Assembly: GCA_964522305.1 (NCBI GenBank)
Contig: CAZFVM010000024.1
Coordinates: 1-14,482 of the forward strand
Reading direction: 5' to 3'
Length of the DNA stretch: 14,482 nt
From: UBA1049 sp964522305
GTDB lineage: Bacteria > Bacillota > Clostridia > Oscillospirales > CAG-382
Every line of letters begins with the position of its first letter. Position 1 is the stretch's first letter. The notes under the pieces are model-generated. The model worked only from the letters and a program-made list of their open reading frames with translations, was not told the origin of the DNA and did no database searches. A program made the position numbers and the translations under genes. Below, one piece after another: positions 1 through 6,512 of this stretch.

Positions 1-41
1 GAGCAAGATGGTGAGCAGCGTTCTATTCCCTTAGTTTACTA

Positions 42-74
42 AGGGCGCACTTATATACCACATAAATGTGGTAT
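42..74 (-). other. oriT: oriT, RSF1010/MobQ-like nick region with adjacent inverted repeat
   Basis: Read on the minus strand, positions 53-42 give TAAGTGCGCCCT, which matches the nic core of the RSF1010/R1162 oriT as I remember it (cut after TAAGTGCG, here between 46 and 45). Immediately 5' of it on the same strand lies a perfect 9-bp inverted repeat (55-63 with 66-74, two-base loop), the same geometry as the RSF1010 repeat that MobA-type relaxases bind. A MobA/MobL relaxase gene begins about 200 bases away, as expected for a self-recognised origin. If the nick is as in RSF1010, the relaxase-bound 5' end leads leftwards, so the relaxase gene would enter the recipient last. The match is seen in the sequence; function is inferred. 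Confidence 0.75.
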
Positions 75-94
75 GTGCGGTCTGCCGACGGCTT

Positions 95-114
95 GTTGCT
101 CCTTCGGAAGCAAC
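95..114 (+). repeat. Hairpin with TTCG tetraloop beside oriT
   Basis: An 8-bp stem (95-102 with 107-114, one C.A mismatch) closes on a TTCG tetraloop, an unusually stable loop for RNA. It lies between the oriT core and the relaxase gene. It could be part of the accessory region of the origin or of the leader transcript of the relaxase gene. No T-run follows, so it is not a normal terminator. Confidence 0.5.
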
Positions 115-233
115 ATCGGGGAACTGCGCGTTCCCCGTCGCGTTCTATCGAACGCTACCCCAGCGCAAAACGCTCACGGCGGTAATTGGTATCCCACATT
201 GCGTATACCTTTTGCCGTCGTTCCGTTTTATCT

Positions 234-262
234 CGCCGTTTTTGCGAAAACGGCGAAAGGAG
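234..262 (+). promoter_or_regulatory. Leader hairpin abutting the relaxase ribosome binding site
   Basis: A perfect 9-bp stem (234-242 with 247-255, loop TGCG) ends three bases before the Shine-Dalgarno AGGAG at 258-262, which is nine bases before the relaxase ATG at 272. A stem this close to the ribosome binding site could limit initiation or be a protein target. Regulation is inference; the structure is plain in the sequence. Confidence 0.45.
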
Positions 263-271
263 TGACGCTTT

Positions 272-1441
272 ATGGCGATTTATCATTGCAGTATCAAAAT
301 CGTATCACGCGGCAAAGGCAAGTCAGCGGTTGCCGCTGCTGCCTATCGTGCCGGAGAAAAAATCACAAATGAGTATGACGGAATCACTCATGACTACACC
401 CGCAAGGGCGGCGTTACCCATACTGAAATCCTGCTGCCCGACCACGCGCCGCGTGAATATACAAACCGTTCTATTTTATGGAACGCGGTTGAGAAAATCG
501 AAAAAGCGAAAAACTCACAGCTTGCGCGGGAGATTGAATTGGCATTGCCTGTGGAATTGTCAGTGGAGCAAAACATTTCCCTTGCCCGCGATTATGTTCA
601 GTGCAATTTTGTAGATGCGGGAATGTGCGCCGATATTTGTATTCACGATAAAAACGACGGTAATCCACACGCTCATGTGTTACTCACCATGCGCCCGTTT
701 AACGAAGATAAAACGTGGGGCGATAAACAGAGAAAGGAATATATCCTTGATAAAAACGGCGATAAAACTTATGACAAAAACAAGCGGCAATATAAATGTA
801 AATCCGTTCCAACCACCGACTGGAACGAGCAAACAAAAGCCGATTATTGGCGGGCAGCATGGGCTGATTCCATGAACACGGCATTAGAACAAAATGAACA
901 CGCTGAGCGCGTTGACCATCGCTCATACGAACGGCAGGTCATTGAGTTAATTCCGACCGTCCATATGGGCGTTGCCGCTTCGCAGATGGAACAACGCGGC
1001 ATTGTTACCGAACGCGGGAATCAGAATCGGGAAATCCGTGTCCATAATAATTTGCTACGGCAGATTATGGCGAAACTCAAACAATTCAAGGACTGGCTGA
1101 AAGAAGCGATTGCTCCTACCGTTCATAACAAAAGCGAAGAAAAACCTTCCATTATGGAGCAGATTGACAAATACAAAAAAGAAATCAAGGAATCAAAAAA
1201 CGCCGAACCGCTCACACAGTCCGCGCTTTCGGAACTTCACGCCCGCCTTGACCGTGCCCGCCAAAGTGTTTTGCATCTTGATATGCTGCGGAAAAGGACA
1301 CGCGACCCCGAAGAATGGGATAAGTTGTTGGGCGAGAGAAGAAATGCTTATAACGAGTATTCAGCGTTAAAAGCGGAAGTGAAAAAGGCGGAGGCAAGTT
1401 TGCCGAACAAGAAGCTGTGGTCAAGGGACTTGGAACGGTAA
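272..1441 (+). CDS. mobL: MobA/MobL family relaxase (MobQ type)
   Basis: Relaxase of 389 residues that would nick the nearby oriT and pilot single-stranded DNA during mobilisation by a helper conjugation system. The N-terminal HUH-type nuclease domain (about 1-220) is complete: the start YHCSIKIVSRGKGKSAVAAA, a candidate catalytic Tyr25 in AAAYRAGE, as in RSF1010 MobA, and the metal-binding histidines His125, His133 and His135 in IHDKNDGNPHAHVLLTMRP. The C-terminal part (about 285-385) is charged and helical, probably coiled coil, and lacks the primase domain of RSF1010 MobA. The ATG at 272 has AGGAG nine bases upstream, with a hairpin just before it. The length is at the shorter end for the family, but the stop at 1439-1441 is followed by a hairpin, so the gene looks whole. 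No coupling protein or integrase lies in the window; the rest of the element should be to the left. Confidence 0.93.
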   Translation: MAIYHCSIKIVSRGKGKSAVAAAAYRAGEKITNEYDGITHDYTRKGGVTHTEILLPDHAPREYTNRSILWNAVEKIEKAKNSQLAREIELALPVELSVEQNISLARDYVQCNFVDAGMCADICIHDKNDGNPHAHVLLTMRPFNEDKTWGDKQRKEYILDKNGDKTYDKNKRQYKCKSVPTTDWNEQTKADYWRAAWADSMNTALEQNEHAERVDHRSYERQVIELIPTVHMGVAASQMEQRGIVTERGNQNREIRVHNNLLRQIMAKLKQFKDWLKEAIAPTVHNKSEEKPSIMEQIDKYKKEIKESKNAEPLTQSALSELHARLDRARQSVLHLDMLRKRTRDPEEWDKLLGERRNAYNEYSALKAEVKKAEASLPNKKLWSRDLER

Positions 1442-1457
1442 ATAGGAACAACTGTCA

Positions 1458-1491
1458 GAAAACGCCTGGGCTGGATAGCTCGGGCGTTTTC
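1458..1491 (+). terminator. Terminator-like hairpin after the relaxase gene
   Basis: A 9-bp perfect stem (GAAAACGCC at 1458-1466 with its complement at 1483-1491) with a 16-base loop starts 17 bases after the relaxase stop. The 3' arm supplies a TTTT run but no long U-tract follows, so termination efficiency is uncertain. Confidence 0.6.
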
Positions 1492-1505
1492 CCATATCTT
1501 GCTTT

Positions 1506-1619
1506 TTAACTCACTTCCACCCGCAAAGTTTCAATCATGTTCGTATTTTCAACCTTACGGACAACATATAGCCTTCCACCAAAAAGACACTGAACGCGCT
1601 GAATGTAATATTGCAACAT
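1506..1619 (-). CDS. Possible 37-residue ORF or gene remnant
   Basis: A minus-strand ORF of 37 residues begins MLQYYIQRVQCLFGGRLY and ends TLRVEVS. Its residue pattern (alternating hydrophobic and charged beta-strand-like runs) looks more like the C-terminal end of a real protein than random translation. There is no Shine-Dalgarno before the ATG, and an in-frame TAA lies two codons upstream, so if it is a remnant its front part is lost or frameshifted. It may mark the border of the mobile element. I do not recognise the family. The rest of 1442-1728 shows only the hairpin at 1458-1491 and a weak dyad at 1682-1703. Confidence 0.25.
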   Translation of the reverse strand: MLQYYIQRVQCLFGGRLYVVRKVENTNMIETLRVEVS

Positions 1620-1728
1620 TAAAAGTTATCGATAATGTATAGCTCTCAGAACATAAGAACAATTGTGGTTCCTTCTGTAAGCCTGATAATGATAGTAATC
1701 AGGGGGAAAAGCCTTGCATTTTCCAGTG

Positions 1729-2607
1729 TTATTTCTCGGATATGTTTAAAATGCTGACACTATCAAATACATTTTTCGTTACAACGCTGTTGGCATCGTT
1801 TGTGTAGTAAACGACCTGAGCAAAAATCCCATCTACATCTAAGACCCACTTTATTACTTCGCCTTTATCCGAAGTATGTTTTTCTCTTGTTTCGCTGTAC
1901 ACTGTAATTTTTTCATTTTTACTTTTAATTGGATTTTCAAGTATCGAATCAGCAAATTCACCTTCATCATTTCTCTTGTCCACTTCCGTAGAAACATCAT
2001 CCACAGAAAGCAAATATTCTATACGAGTCCAATTTCCGTTTTTTGCTTCAGTTGAAACAAACACAACATCGTAATACGCACCCGTATCAGTACTGTTTCC
2101 TGTTTGATGCGAAATCCAAGAAATTGTACCGTCAATAAACTTAATAGTAGGTAATGAATCAACCAATGTTAGAAAATCGATCAAGTCTTCACGGCTTTTT
2201 GCCCCGCCGCCCTCAATGCTTTCCAAATATAAATTTAATTCTTCTACATCTTGATGTTCGGCCATTTTACGCATTTCTTCCAACTGCTCAAGACCTCTAA
2301 TGCTGATAGCCGCATTGGGTTCACCGCCTCTGGGCTGTTCAGAGACGGACGCGGATGTTTCTTTACTCGATGTTATCGCGAGGGAGTCATCTGGGGAGCC
2401 AACAAGTCCACCGTGACCAAAGCCGAAATCTCCCGGCTCCCTGTTCATATATGTCATAATCGCGCTTGCAGATAGTGCCACAAGAATTAGCGACGATGCC
2501 AACAAAGTCGCGACTACACTTATATACCTGCGCCTAATGGCTTTTTTCTTTATTATTTTTTCACTGCGTTCAAATACGCTTTTGACTGTTTCTTCATAGG
2601 TCTTCAT
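1729..2607 (-). CDS. Membrane-anchored anti-sigma-type protein, partner of the ECF sigma factor
   Basis: Single-pass membrane protein of 292 residues, probably the anti-sigma factor that holds the upstream-encoded ECF sigma factor. It has a short, highly basic cytoplasmic N-terminus (about 1-28, including KKKAIRRRY), one membrane helix (about 29-53) and a large extracytoplasmic part with a Ser/Gly-rich linker and no recognised enzyme motif. The ATG at 2607 is preferred to an in-frame TTG at 2613: the Shine-Dalgarno AAGGAGGG at 2616-2623 is eight bases from the ATG but only two from the TTG. The gene overlaps the end of the sigma gene by 14 bases, so translation is likely coupled. There is no zinc-binding HxxxCxxC motif, so it is not a ZAS-type anti-sigma factor. 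The role rests on gene order and topology rather than a named domain. Confidence 0.7.
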   Translation of the reverse strand: MKTYEETVKSVFERSEKIIKKKAIRRRYISVVATLLASSLILVALSASAIMTYMNREPGDFGFGHGGLVGSPDDSLAITSSKETSASVSEQPRGGEPNAAISIRGLEQLEEMRKMAEHQDVEELNLYLESIEGGGAKSREDLIDFLTLVDSLPTIKFIDGTISWISHQTGNSTDTGAYYDVVFVSTEAKNGNWTRIEYLLSVDDVSTEVDKRNDEGEFADSILENPIKSKNEKITVYSETREKHTSDKGEVIKWVLDVDGIFAQVVYYTNDANSVVTKNVFDSVSILNISEK

Positions 2608-3154
2608 ATTCAAAACCCTCCTTAATGAGCTCTGTTTTTAGCGCTTGCTTTGCGCGATAAACAAGGTTTTCTACTTGTCGGGTCGACTTTTTTAGAATAG
2701 AGGAGATATCTCTGTTGTCAAAGTCTTCGAAGTACTTTAGGTACAGCACATAACGGTAGTCCTTGTTAATCTTTGCCAGTACTCTATGAAGCTCTATCTT
2801 TGATTCTTGTCTAAAATAGGTCTTCTCCAGGGTTTCTTCTGCACTTATAATATGCTCCAACCCATCATCAAAGGAAGGACCGGATAGCTTTGACTCTTTA
2901 CGGATATGGTCTACCGCAATGTTTCTGCCGACAGCATACAGCCAGGTCTTAAAAGCGCTTTTGCCCCCAAACTTCGGCTTGTTTACCACCAGTCTGACAA
3001 AGACTTTTTCGGCAAGATCCTCCGCAACAAAAATGTTGCGTACAAAACTATTTAGGAATAATATCAACCCATCCCTATACTCTTTGATTATTTCGACAAT
3101 ACCGTTGTCATCACCTTCAAGAAAACGGCGGTAGCTACCGGCACCGTAATCCAT
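2594..3154 (-). CDS. ECF-type RNA polymerase sigma factor (sigma-70 family)
   Basis: Alternative sigma factor of 186 residues. Region 2 spans about 15-87 and shows the family pattern VAEDLAEKVFVRL (43-55), then FKTWLYAVGRNIAVDHIRK (68-86), covering core binding and -10 recognition. Region 4 spans about 118-178, with DYRYVLYLKYFEDFDNRDIS followed by the helix-turn-helix SSILKKSTRQVENLVYRAKQ that reads the -35. The length is usual for an ECF factor and no extra domain is present. The start at 3154 has AAGGAG six bases upstream. It overlaps the next gene, a membrane protein that is probably its anti-sigma factor. A candidate ECF promoter (CGTCTAA at the -10) lies just upstream, suggesting autoregulation. 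The regulon and signal are not visible. Confidence 0.92.
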   Translation of the reverse strand: MDYGAGSYRRFLEGDDNGIVEIIKEYRDGLILFLNSFVRNIFVAEDLAEKVFVRLVVNKPKFGGKSAFKTWLYAVGRNIAVDHIRKESKLSGPSFDDGLEHIISAEETLEKTYFRQESKIELHRVLAKINKDYRYVLYLKYFEDFDNRDISSILKKSTRQVENLVYRAKQALKTELIKEGFEYEDL

Positions 3155-3191
3155 AAAAGTCTCCTTAAAAAAAGTGTTAACCCTTCACCTA

Positions 3192-3220
3192 TTAGACGGC
3201 AGGGAATATGATTTCTCTCA
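3192..3220 (-). promoter_or_regulatory. Candidate ECF-type autoregulatory promoter
   Basis: On the minus strand, TGAGAG (3220-3215), a 16-base spacer and CGTCTAA (3198-3192) resemble the TGAAAC-N16-CGTCTAA promoters of Gram-positive ECF sigma factors. The -10 fits well; the -35 matches only partly. Transcription would begin near 3185, leaving about 30 bases before the sigma start codon. Confidence 0.4.
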
Positions 3221-3347
3221 GTCACTTCTATATAATAACACAAAAATTAACAAAAAGGCTAACTTTTTAACATTGTTTGATATAAAACTCAATATCTTTG
3301 AACATTTTTTGCCTTTTTGTCTTATTTTCCCCTATTCGGGGGTGGAT

Positions 3348-3376
3348 TTGCAAAGCTTGTCAAGTCTTGGTATAGT
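3348..3376 (+). promoter_or_regulatory. Sigma-A-type promoter of the zinc-ribbon gene
   Basis: TTGCAA (3348-3353), a 17-base spacer and TATAGT (3371-3376) form a good housekeeping promoter just upstream of AAGGAGGTG (3391-3399). A short G/C hairpin (3329-3332 with 3338-3341) sits just ahead of the -35. The remainder of 3155-3347 is AT-rich with one A/T hairpin (3252-3257 with 3263-3268) and no gene. Confidence 0.55.
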
Positions 3377-3404
3377 ATATTACAAAGATAAAGGAGGTGT
3401 TTGT

Positions 3405-3746
3405 ATGCACAGTTTACCAAACTGCCCCCAATGCAACTCGGAGTACACATACGAAAACGGCAACCTGCTCGTCTGTCCCGAGTGTGCCCATGAGTGGGTC
3501 TTGGGCGCCGAGGAAGCCGGCGACGAAGGCATAAAAGACGCGAACGGAAATATTCTCTCCGACGGTGATGATGTTATCGTCTTGAAGGATTTGCGGGTCA
3601 AGGGCAGCTCTTCGGCGGTCAAGAAAGGCACCAAGGTAAGGAACATAAGACTGGTGCAAAACCCCGGCGACGGACACGATATCGATTGCAGGATTGACGG
3701 GTTCGGTGCCATGAAGCTAAAGAGCGAATTCGTAAAGAAGGCATAA
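3405..3746 (+). CDS. yjdM: YjdM/PhnA-like zinc-ribbon protein
   Basis: Cytoplasmic protein of 113 residues of the YjdM (formerly PhnA) family. An N-terminal zinc ribbon carries Cys7, Cys10, Cys24 and Cys27 (CPQC then CPEC). The C-terminal PhnA domain (about 45-113) has the family pattern DANGNILSDGDDVIVLKDLRVKGSS and ends KLKSEFVKKA. The length equals the family norm. The family is widespread, but despite the old name it is not a phosphonoacetate hydrolase; its biochemical role is unclear. The ATG at 3405 is chosen because AAGGAGGTG ends five bases upstream and a good promoter precedes it; the frame is open further upstream only through unrelated AT-rich sequence. It diverges from the sigma factor gene and stops shortly before a bidirectional terminator. 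Confidence 0.9.
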   Translation: MHSLPNCPQCNSEYTYENGNLLVCPECAHEWVLGAEEAGDEGIKDANGNILSDGDDVIVLKDLRVKGSSSAVKKGTKVRNIRLVQNPGDGHDIDCRIDGFGAMKLKSEFVKKA

Positions 3747-3789
3747 CCCTGCCGATTTTTGTATAACCTGCTAAATAAACAACACAACA

Positions 3790-3829
3790 AAAAACTCGTA
3801 CATCTCCTGTTATGGATGCACGAGTTTTT
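3790..3829. terminator. Bidirectional rho-independent terminator
   Basis: A 10-bp stem (3790-3799 with 3820-3829) continues after one mismatch into a second helix (3801-3805 with 3814-3818). It is T-rich on the plus side (T-run 3833-3838), with A-runs on the other side that serve the minus strand. It separates the convergent zinc-ribbon gene and the gene at 3886-4401, so it likely ends both transcripts, including any read-through from the acyl-transfer operon. Confidence 0.85.
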
Positions 3830-3885
3830 GTCTTTTTTACGTTCTCTTTCTTTTTGTGTTGGCAGTATCGGGTTTTGTCAACTGC

Positions 3886-4401
3886 TTACTTAGAGATTTT
3901 AACAACATGATACCAATCGGCGTTAATCTTTTTTACCTTGATATCTTCTTGTTCATCATGAAAGCCTACCCATGTTGGCTTTTTATTCGGCGAATATACA
4001 AGTGCGTATCTGCCATTTTCTATATTGAACGAAACTCTGTCTCCTTGTATTAGGATAATATCCAAGTTAGAGTCTTTATCCGGAAAACCGTAAACATCTA
4101 TAGTTTTGAGTGAATCTCTTACATTGTCGGGAACATCTACATATTCGTTAGTGTCGGGGTCGTATAATGCCCTGTCGTACTTATCGGTAATAGCAACAGC
4201 AACCCATTTTCCGTCTTCGGACGCAAACCTTTTTCCAACATATTCTCTGACAACACAAAAGTCGGATTCGTAATTCTCAAAGTCTGCATTATAGCTCCAT
4301 CTATCGATATAGCCAAAAACCAGCAATGGAAGAACATAGCCCGCAGCTATAAAAATAATGGTTGAGATTACTACAATAGATATCTTCCAAGATTTGCTCA
4401 T
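3886..4401 (-). CDS. Membrane-anchored protein of unknown function
   Basis: Protein of 171 residues that I do not recognise. One membrane helix lies near the N-terminus (about 7-31, ISIVVISTIIFIAAGYVLP), with only a few residues inside the cell. The rest is a small, beta-rich, Asp/Tyr-rich extracytoplasmic domain with no lipobox and no visible catalytic motif. GGAGGTG lies seven bases before the ATG. It follows the acyl carrier protein gene by 63 bases with no convincing terminator between, so it could be the last gene of the operon. It looks more AT-rich than the genes before it, which may argue for a separate origin. The terminator at 3790-3829 closes the unit. Confidence 0.75.
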   Translation of the reverse strand: MSKSWKISIVVISTIIFIAAGYVLPLLVFGYIDRWSYNADFENYESDFCVVREYVGKRFASEDGKWVAVAITDKYDRALYDPDTNEYVDVPDNVRDSLKTIDVYGFPDKDSNLDIILIQGDRVSFNIENGRYALVYSPNKKPTWVGFHDEQEDIKVKKINADWYHVVKISK

Positions 4402-4464
4402 TCACCGCACCTCCTGCCAAACAAAGTAATCTACTTGGGTGTAGGTTTTGTCTTGTTTTTTTGT

Positions 4465-4704
4465 TTAGCCCCGGGCGGCAATGATGTCTATCATTTCGCC
4501 CACATCTTTCATAGAGCTCATCTCCCGCATGGTAAACTTGATGCCAAACTCCCGTTCTACCGCCCCCATGAGTCGTATATGCTCCAGGCTGTCCCAGTCG
4601 TCGATGTCATCGGCGGTGGTCTTGTCGGTGATGACAATGTCGTCATCGTCAAAGACTTTTGCGAATATTTTATTTAGTCTTTCGGTAATCTCTTGTCTGT
4701 TCAT
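4465..4704 (-). CDS. Acyl carrier protein
   Basis: Discrete acyl carrier protein of 79 residues. The phosphopantetheine attachment site is Ser39 in DDWDSLEHIRLM, followed by the usual helix II acidic face and VEREFGIKF. The length is standard for a stand-alone carrier. Its ATG overlaps the stop of the FkbH-like gene by four bases (ATGA), with GGAGGAA just upstream inside that gene, so the two are translationally coupled. This pairing points to a dedicated carrier for the group loaded by the FkbH-like enzyme, not the fatty-acid synthase AcpP, which would sit among fab genes. The carrier is cytoplasmic and should deliver its thioester to the MBOAT protein encoded at the start of the operon, as DltC does with DltB. 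Confidence 0.93.
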   Translation of the reverse strand: MNRQEITERLNKIFAKVFDDDDIVITDKTTADDIDDWDSLEHIRLMGAVEREFGIKFTMREMSSMKDVGEMIDIIAARG

Positions 4705-6494
4705 TGTTGTTCCTCCGGGTTTGTCTGTATATATTTATTTTTGCCCATATATCCCTCGATATTCAGCTCAAAGACCCTGTTGCCCTCGGCATCCTCCTCG
4801 GTCAGCCCAAAGCCAAAGTCGCTATAGAGGTCTTTGACCATATTGTTCTTTGAGGTAGGGTAATAATACCCCCTTATGGTCTTGACCCCTTTGGCTTTAC
4901 ATTCTGCTACCAGGGTATCGAGCATGGCATATTCCATATCTTTTTTTAGCACCCTGCAGCTCATAAGCCAAAGGTCTATATGGCAAACCTCGTCTGTGAC
5001 CTTGCCTATCACCACCGCCACCACTCCGTTATCCCCAAAGATATCGGTCAGCTTACCATACAAGGTTATGTAGTTGTCGTCTTCGGCTATATGCTCAATC
5101 TCGGGTTGGGTATAGCGCCGGGTGGTGAGGTTAAACTGGTTCGACCTGTTTATCAGCTGGGTAATCCTTTGCAGATAAATAGGGGCGAACCCCTTTATCT
5201 CCGCTGTCATCTTTAGGCTATGCAGGTATTCCCCATAGTCGACAAAATCGTGGGAAAGCTCCGCTCTCTTTACATTGGCTTTATACATCTCGTTGCGCTT
5301 TATATCCTCGGGAGAGAAGGAGGTAACCTCAAAATACCCGTTTCTGTCCAGGGTCTTTATATACTTGACCGGGTCGGTAAACTCCGGCACCGCTATCCCC
5401 TCGATACTGCGTCGGACCAGCTCCCGCTCTGTGGGGTTGTCGTCGGCAAACACAAAGGAGTCCACCCCCAAGTCCATCTCGGCGGCGGTCATCGCAAGGT
5501 TGCGGTCTTTGGTTTCCCAGTTCGCCTTGATAACCACAAAATCCTCGGGTCTCAGCACCCCGTCCGGGTGGTTGAGCCCGGCGATGGCGTTGTCGTGGTC
5601 GTTCTTTGATGCCACGGTCAGCATTACACCTATTTCTTTGTGCTTCTTTACATATTCGCCAAAAGCCTTAAAGCACTCAGCCGTTGCCGTCTCTTCCCCA
5701 ATCTCTATACCCTCGACCCCGTCGTCCCCGACAACACCGCCCCACAGGGTGTTGTCTAAGTCCAGGGCGAGGACTTTCTTGTTCTTGCCCAGCAGGGATT
5801 TTATTATATTCGCCAGGTTAAAGGCAAGGGCAGGGATTGCCGTAGTGGTACACGCCTGTTTAAACATATACCAGGCGGATTCGTCATGCCAAGCCTCCAG
5901 CCCATAGTCGGCAGAGACATAATTGATATCGTTGATATAGAATCCCTCTTGTCCCTCGGCATAATCGGCAAACATAAGGTTGAGACGGGTGACGAAGTTC
6001 ACCGCTCCACGGCGGTCAAAGCTGTCTCTGTTGCCAAATATCCGGTAAGGGGGCAGCTCAAAGTTGTTTTGGATTATTGGGACGGAATAATCCTCTTTGA
6101 GCTTCTTCCACATAGACTCAAAGTGATTGTATCCGTCTTTTAGCATTTGGTTTGCTTCTTCGTTTGACATGGCAGGGGAGGGGGTCTGACTTTTTATATT
6201 GTGCCAGCTCGTATGGATATATATTATATCCGGGCAAAAATCGCGAAGCCCGGGGTTGTCAAACATTGCGTCCTGCCAGTATCTGTCGTATTCCGACTCA
6301 TAAAACTCCGGCAATATCCCATAATTTAGCAAAAAAACTTCCAAAGCGCCCACAAGGTGGGAGGTGGTGGACCCGCCGAGGACGGCAATCTTCTTTCTTA
6401 TACGCTTTGTACCGTCTGCCAACAGCTTGCGCTTTGTTCCCCTGCGGGAATCCATAAACTCCCCGGGGTCAAAAGGGTAGTCCAATCTCGGCAT
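4701..6494 (-). CDS. FkbH-like HAD-IIIC family acyl-ACP loading enzyme
   Basis: Cytoplasmic protein of 597 residues in the FkbH/HAD-IIIC family. Characterised polyketide-pathway relatives take D-1,3-bisphosphoglycerate, remove phosphate and place the glyceroyl group on an acyl carrier protein. Three parts are visible: an N-terminal SGNH-like region (VLGGSTTSHL at 38-47), a HAD domain (about 238-375) with DLDNTLWGG (Asp245, Asp247), TVASKND (293-299) and FADDNPTERE (Asp351, Asp352), and a C-terminal GNAT-like region (about 395-580) with LMSCRVL around Cys513, which I recall as conserved in the family and a possible acyl-enzyme site. AAGGAGG lies before the ATG. It overlaps the carrier protein gene by four bases, making that protein the obvious acceptor. 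No polyketide synthase is present; the other operon genes are surface acyl-transfer genes. The acyl group is assumed from the family, not shown. Confidence 0.9.
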   Translation of the reverse strand: MPRLDYPFDPGEFMDSRRGTKRKLLADGTKRIRKKIAVLGGSTTSHLVGALEVFLLNYGILPEFYESEYDRYWQDAMFDNPGLRDFCPDIIYIHTSWHNIKSQTPSPAMSNEEANQMLKDGYNHFESMWKKLKEDYSVPIIQNNFELPPYRIFGNRDSFDRRGAVNFVTRLNLMFADYAEGQEGFYINDINYVSADYGLEAWHDESAWYMFKQACTTTAIPALAFNLANIIKSLLGKNKKVLALDLDNTLWGGVVGDDGVEGIEIGEETATAECFKAFGEYVKKHKEIGVMLTVASKNDHDNAIAGLNHPDGVLRPEDFVVIKANWETKDRNLAMTAAEMDLGVDSFVFADDNPTERELVRRSIEGIAVPEFTDPVKYIKTLDRNGYFEVTSFSPEDIKRNEMYKANVKRAELSHDFVDYGEYLHSLKMTAEIKGFAPIYLQRITQLINRSNQFNLTTRRYTQPEIEHIAEDDNYITLYGKLTDIFGDNGVVAVVIGKVTDEVCHIDLWLMSCRVLKKDMEYAMLDTLVAECKAKGVKTIRGYYYPTSKNNMVKDLYSDFGFGLTEEDAEGNRVFELNIEGYMGKNKYIQTNPEEQQ

Positions 6495-6512
6495 TCTTGT
6501 GTCCTCCTTTTT

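Noticed and set aside
1682..1703. Hairpin CCTGAT/ATCAGG as terminator of the anti-sigma gene
   Set aside because: Only six pairs, a ten-base loop and no U-run on the minus strand.
2608..2613. TTG start for the anti-sigma-type gene
   Set aside because: Only two bases separate it from the Shine-Dalgarno, whereas the ATG at 2607 has ideal spacing.
3174..3404. Longer N-terminus for the zinc-ribbon gene (190 residues in total)
   Set aside because: The extra 77 residues have no family match, cover the divergent promoters, and the strong ribosome binding site and family length support the start at 3405.
5275..5907. Plus-strand ORF of 210 residues
   Set aside because: It lies antisense inside the FkbH-like gene, is Ser/Thr/Pro-rich as expected for a shadow frame, and has no family features.
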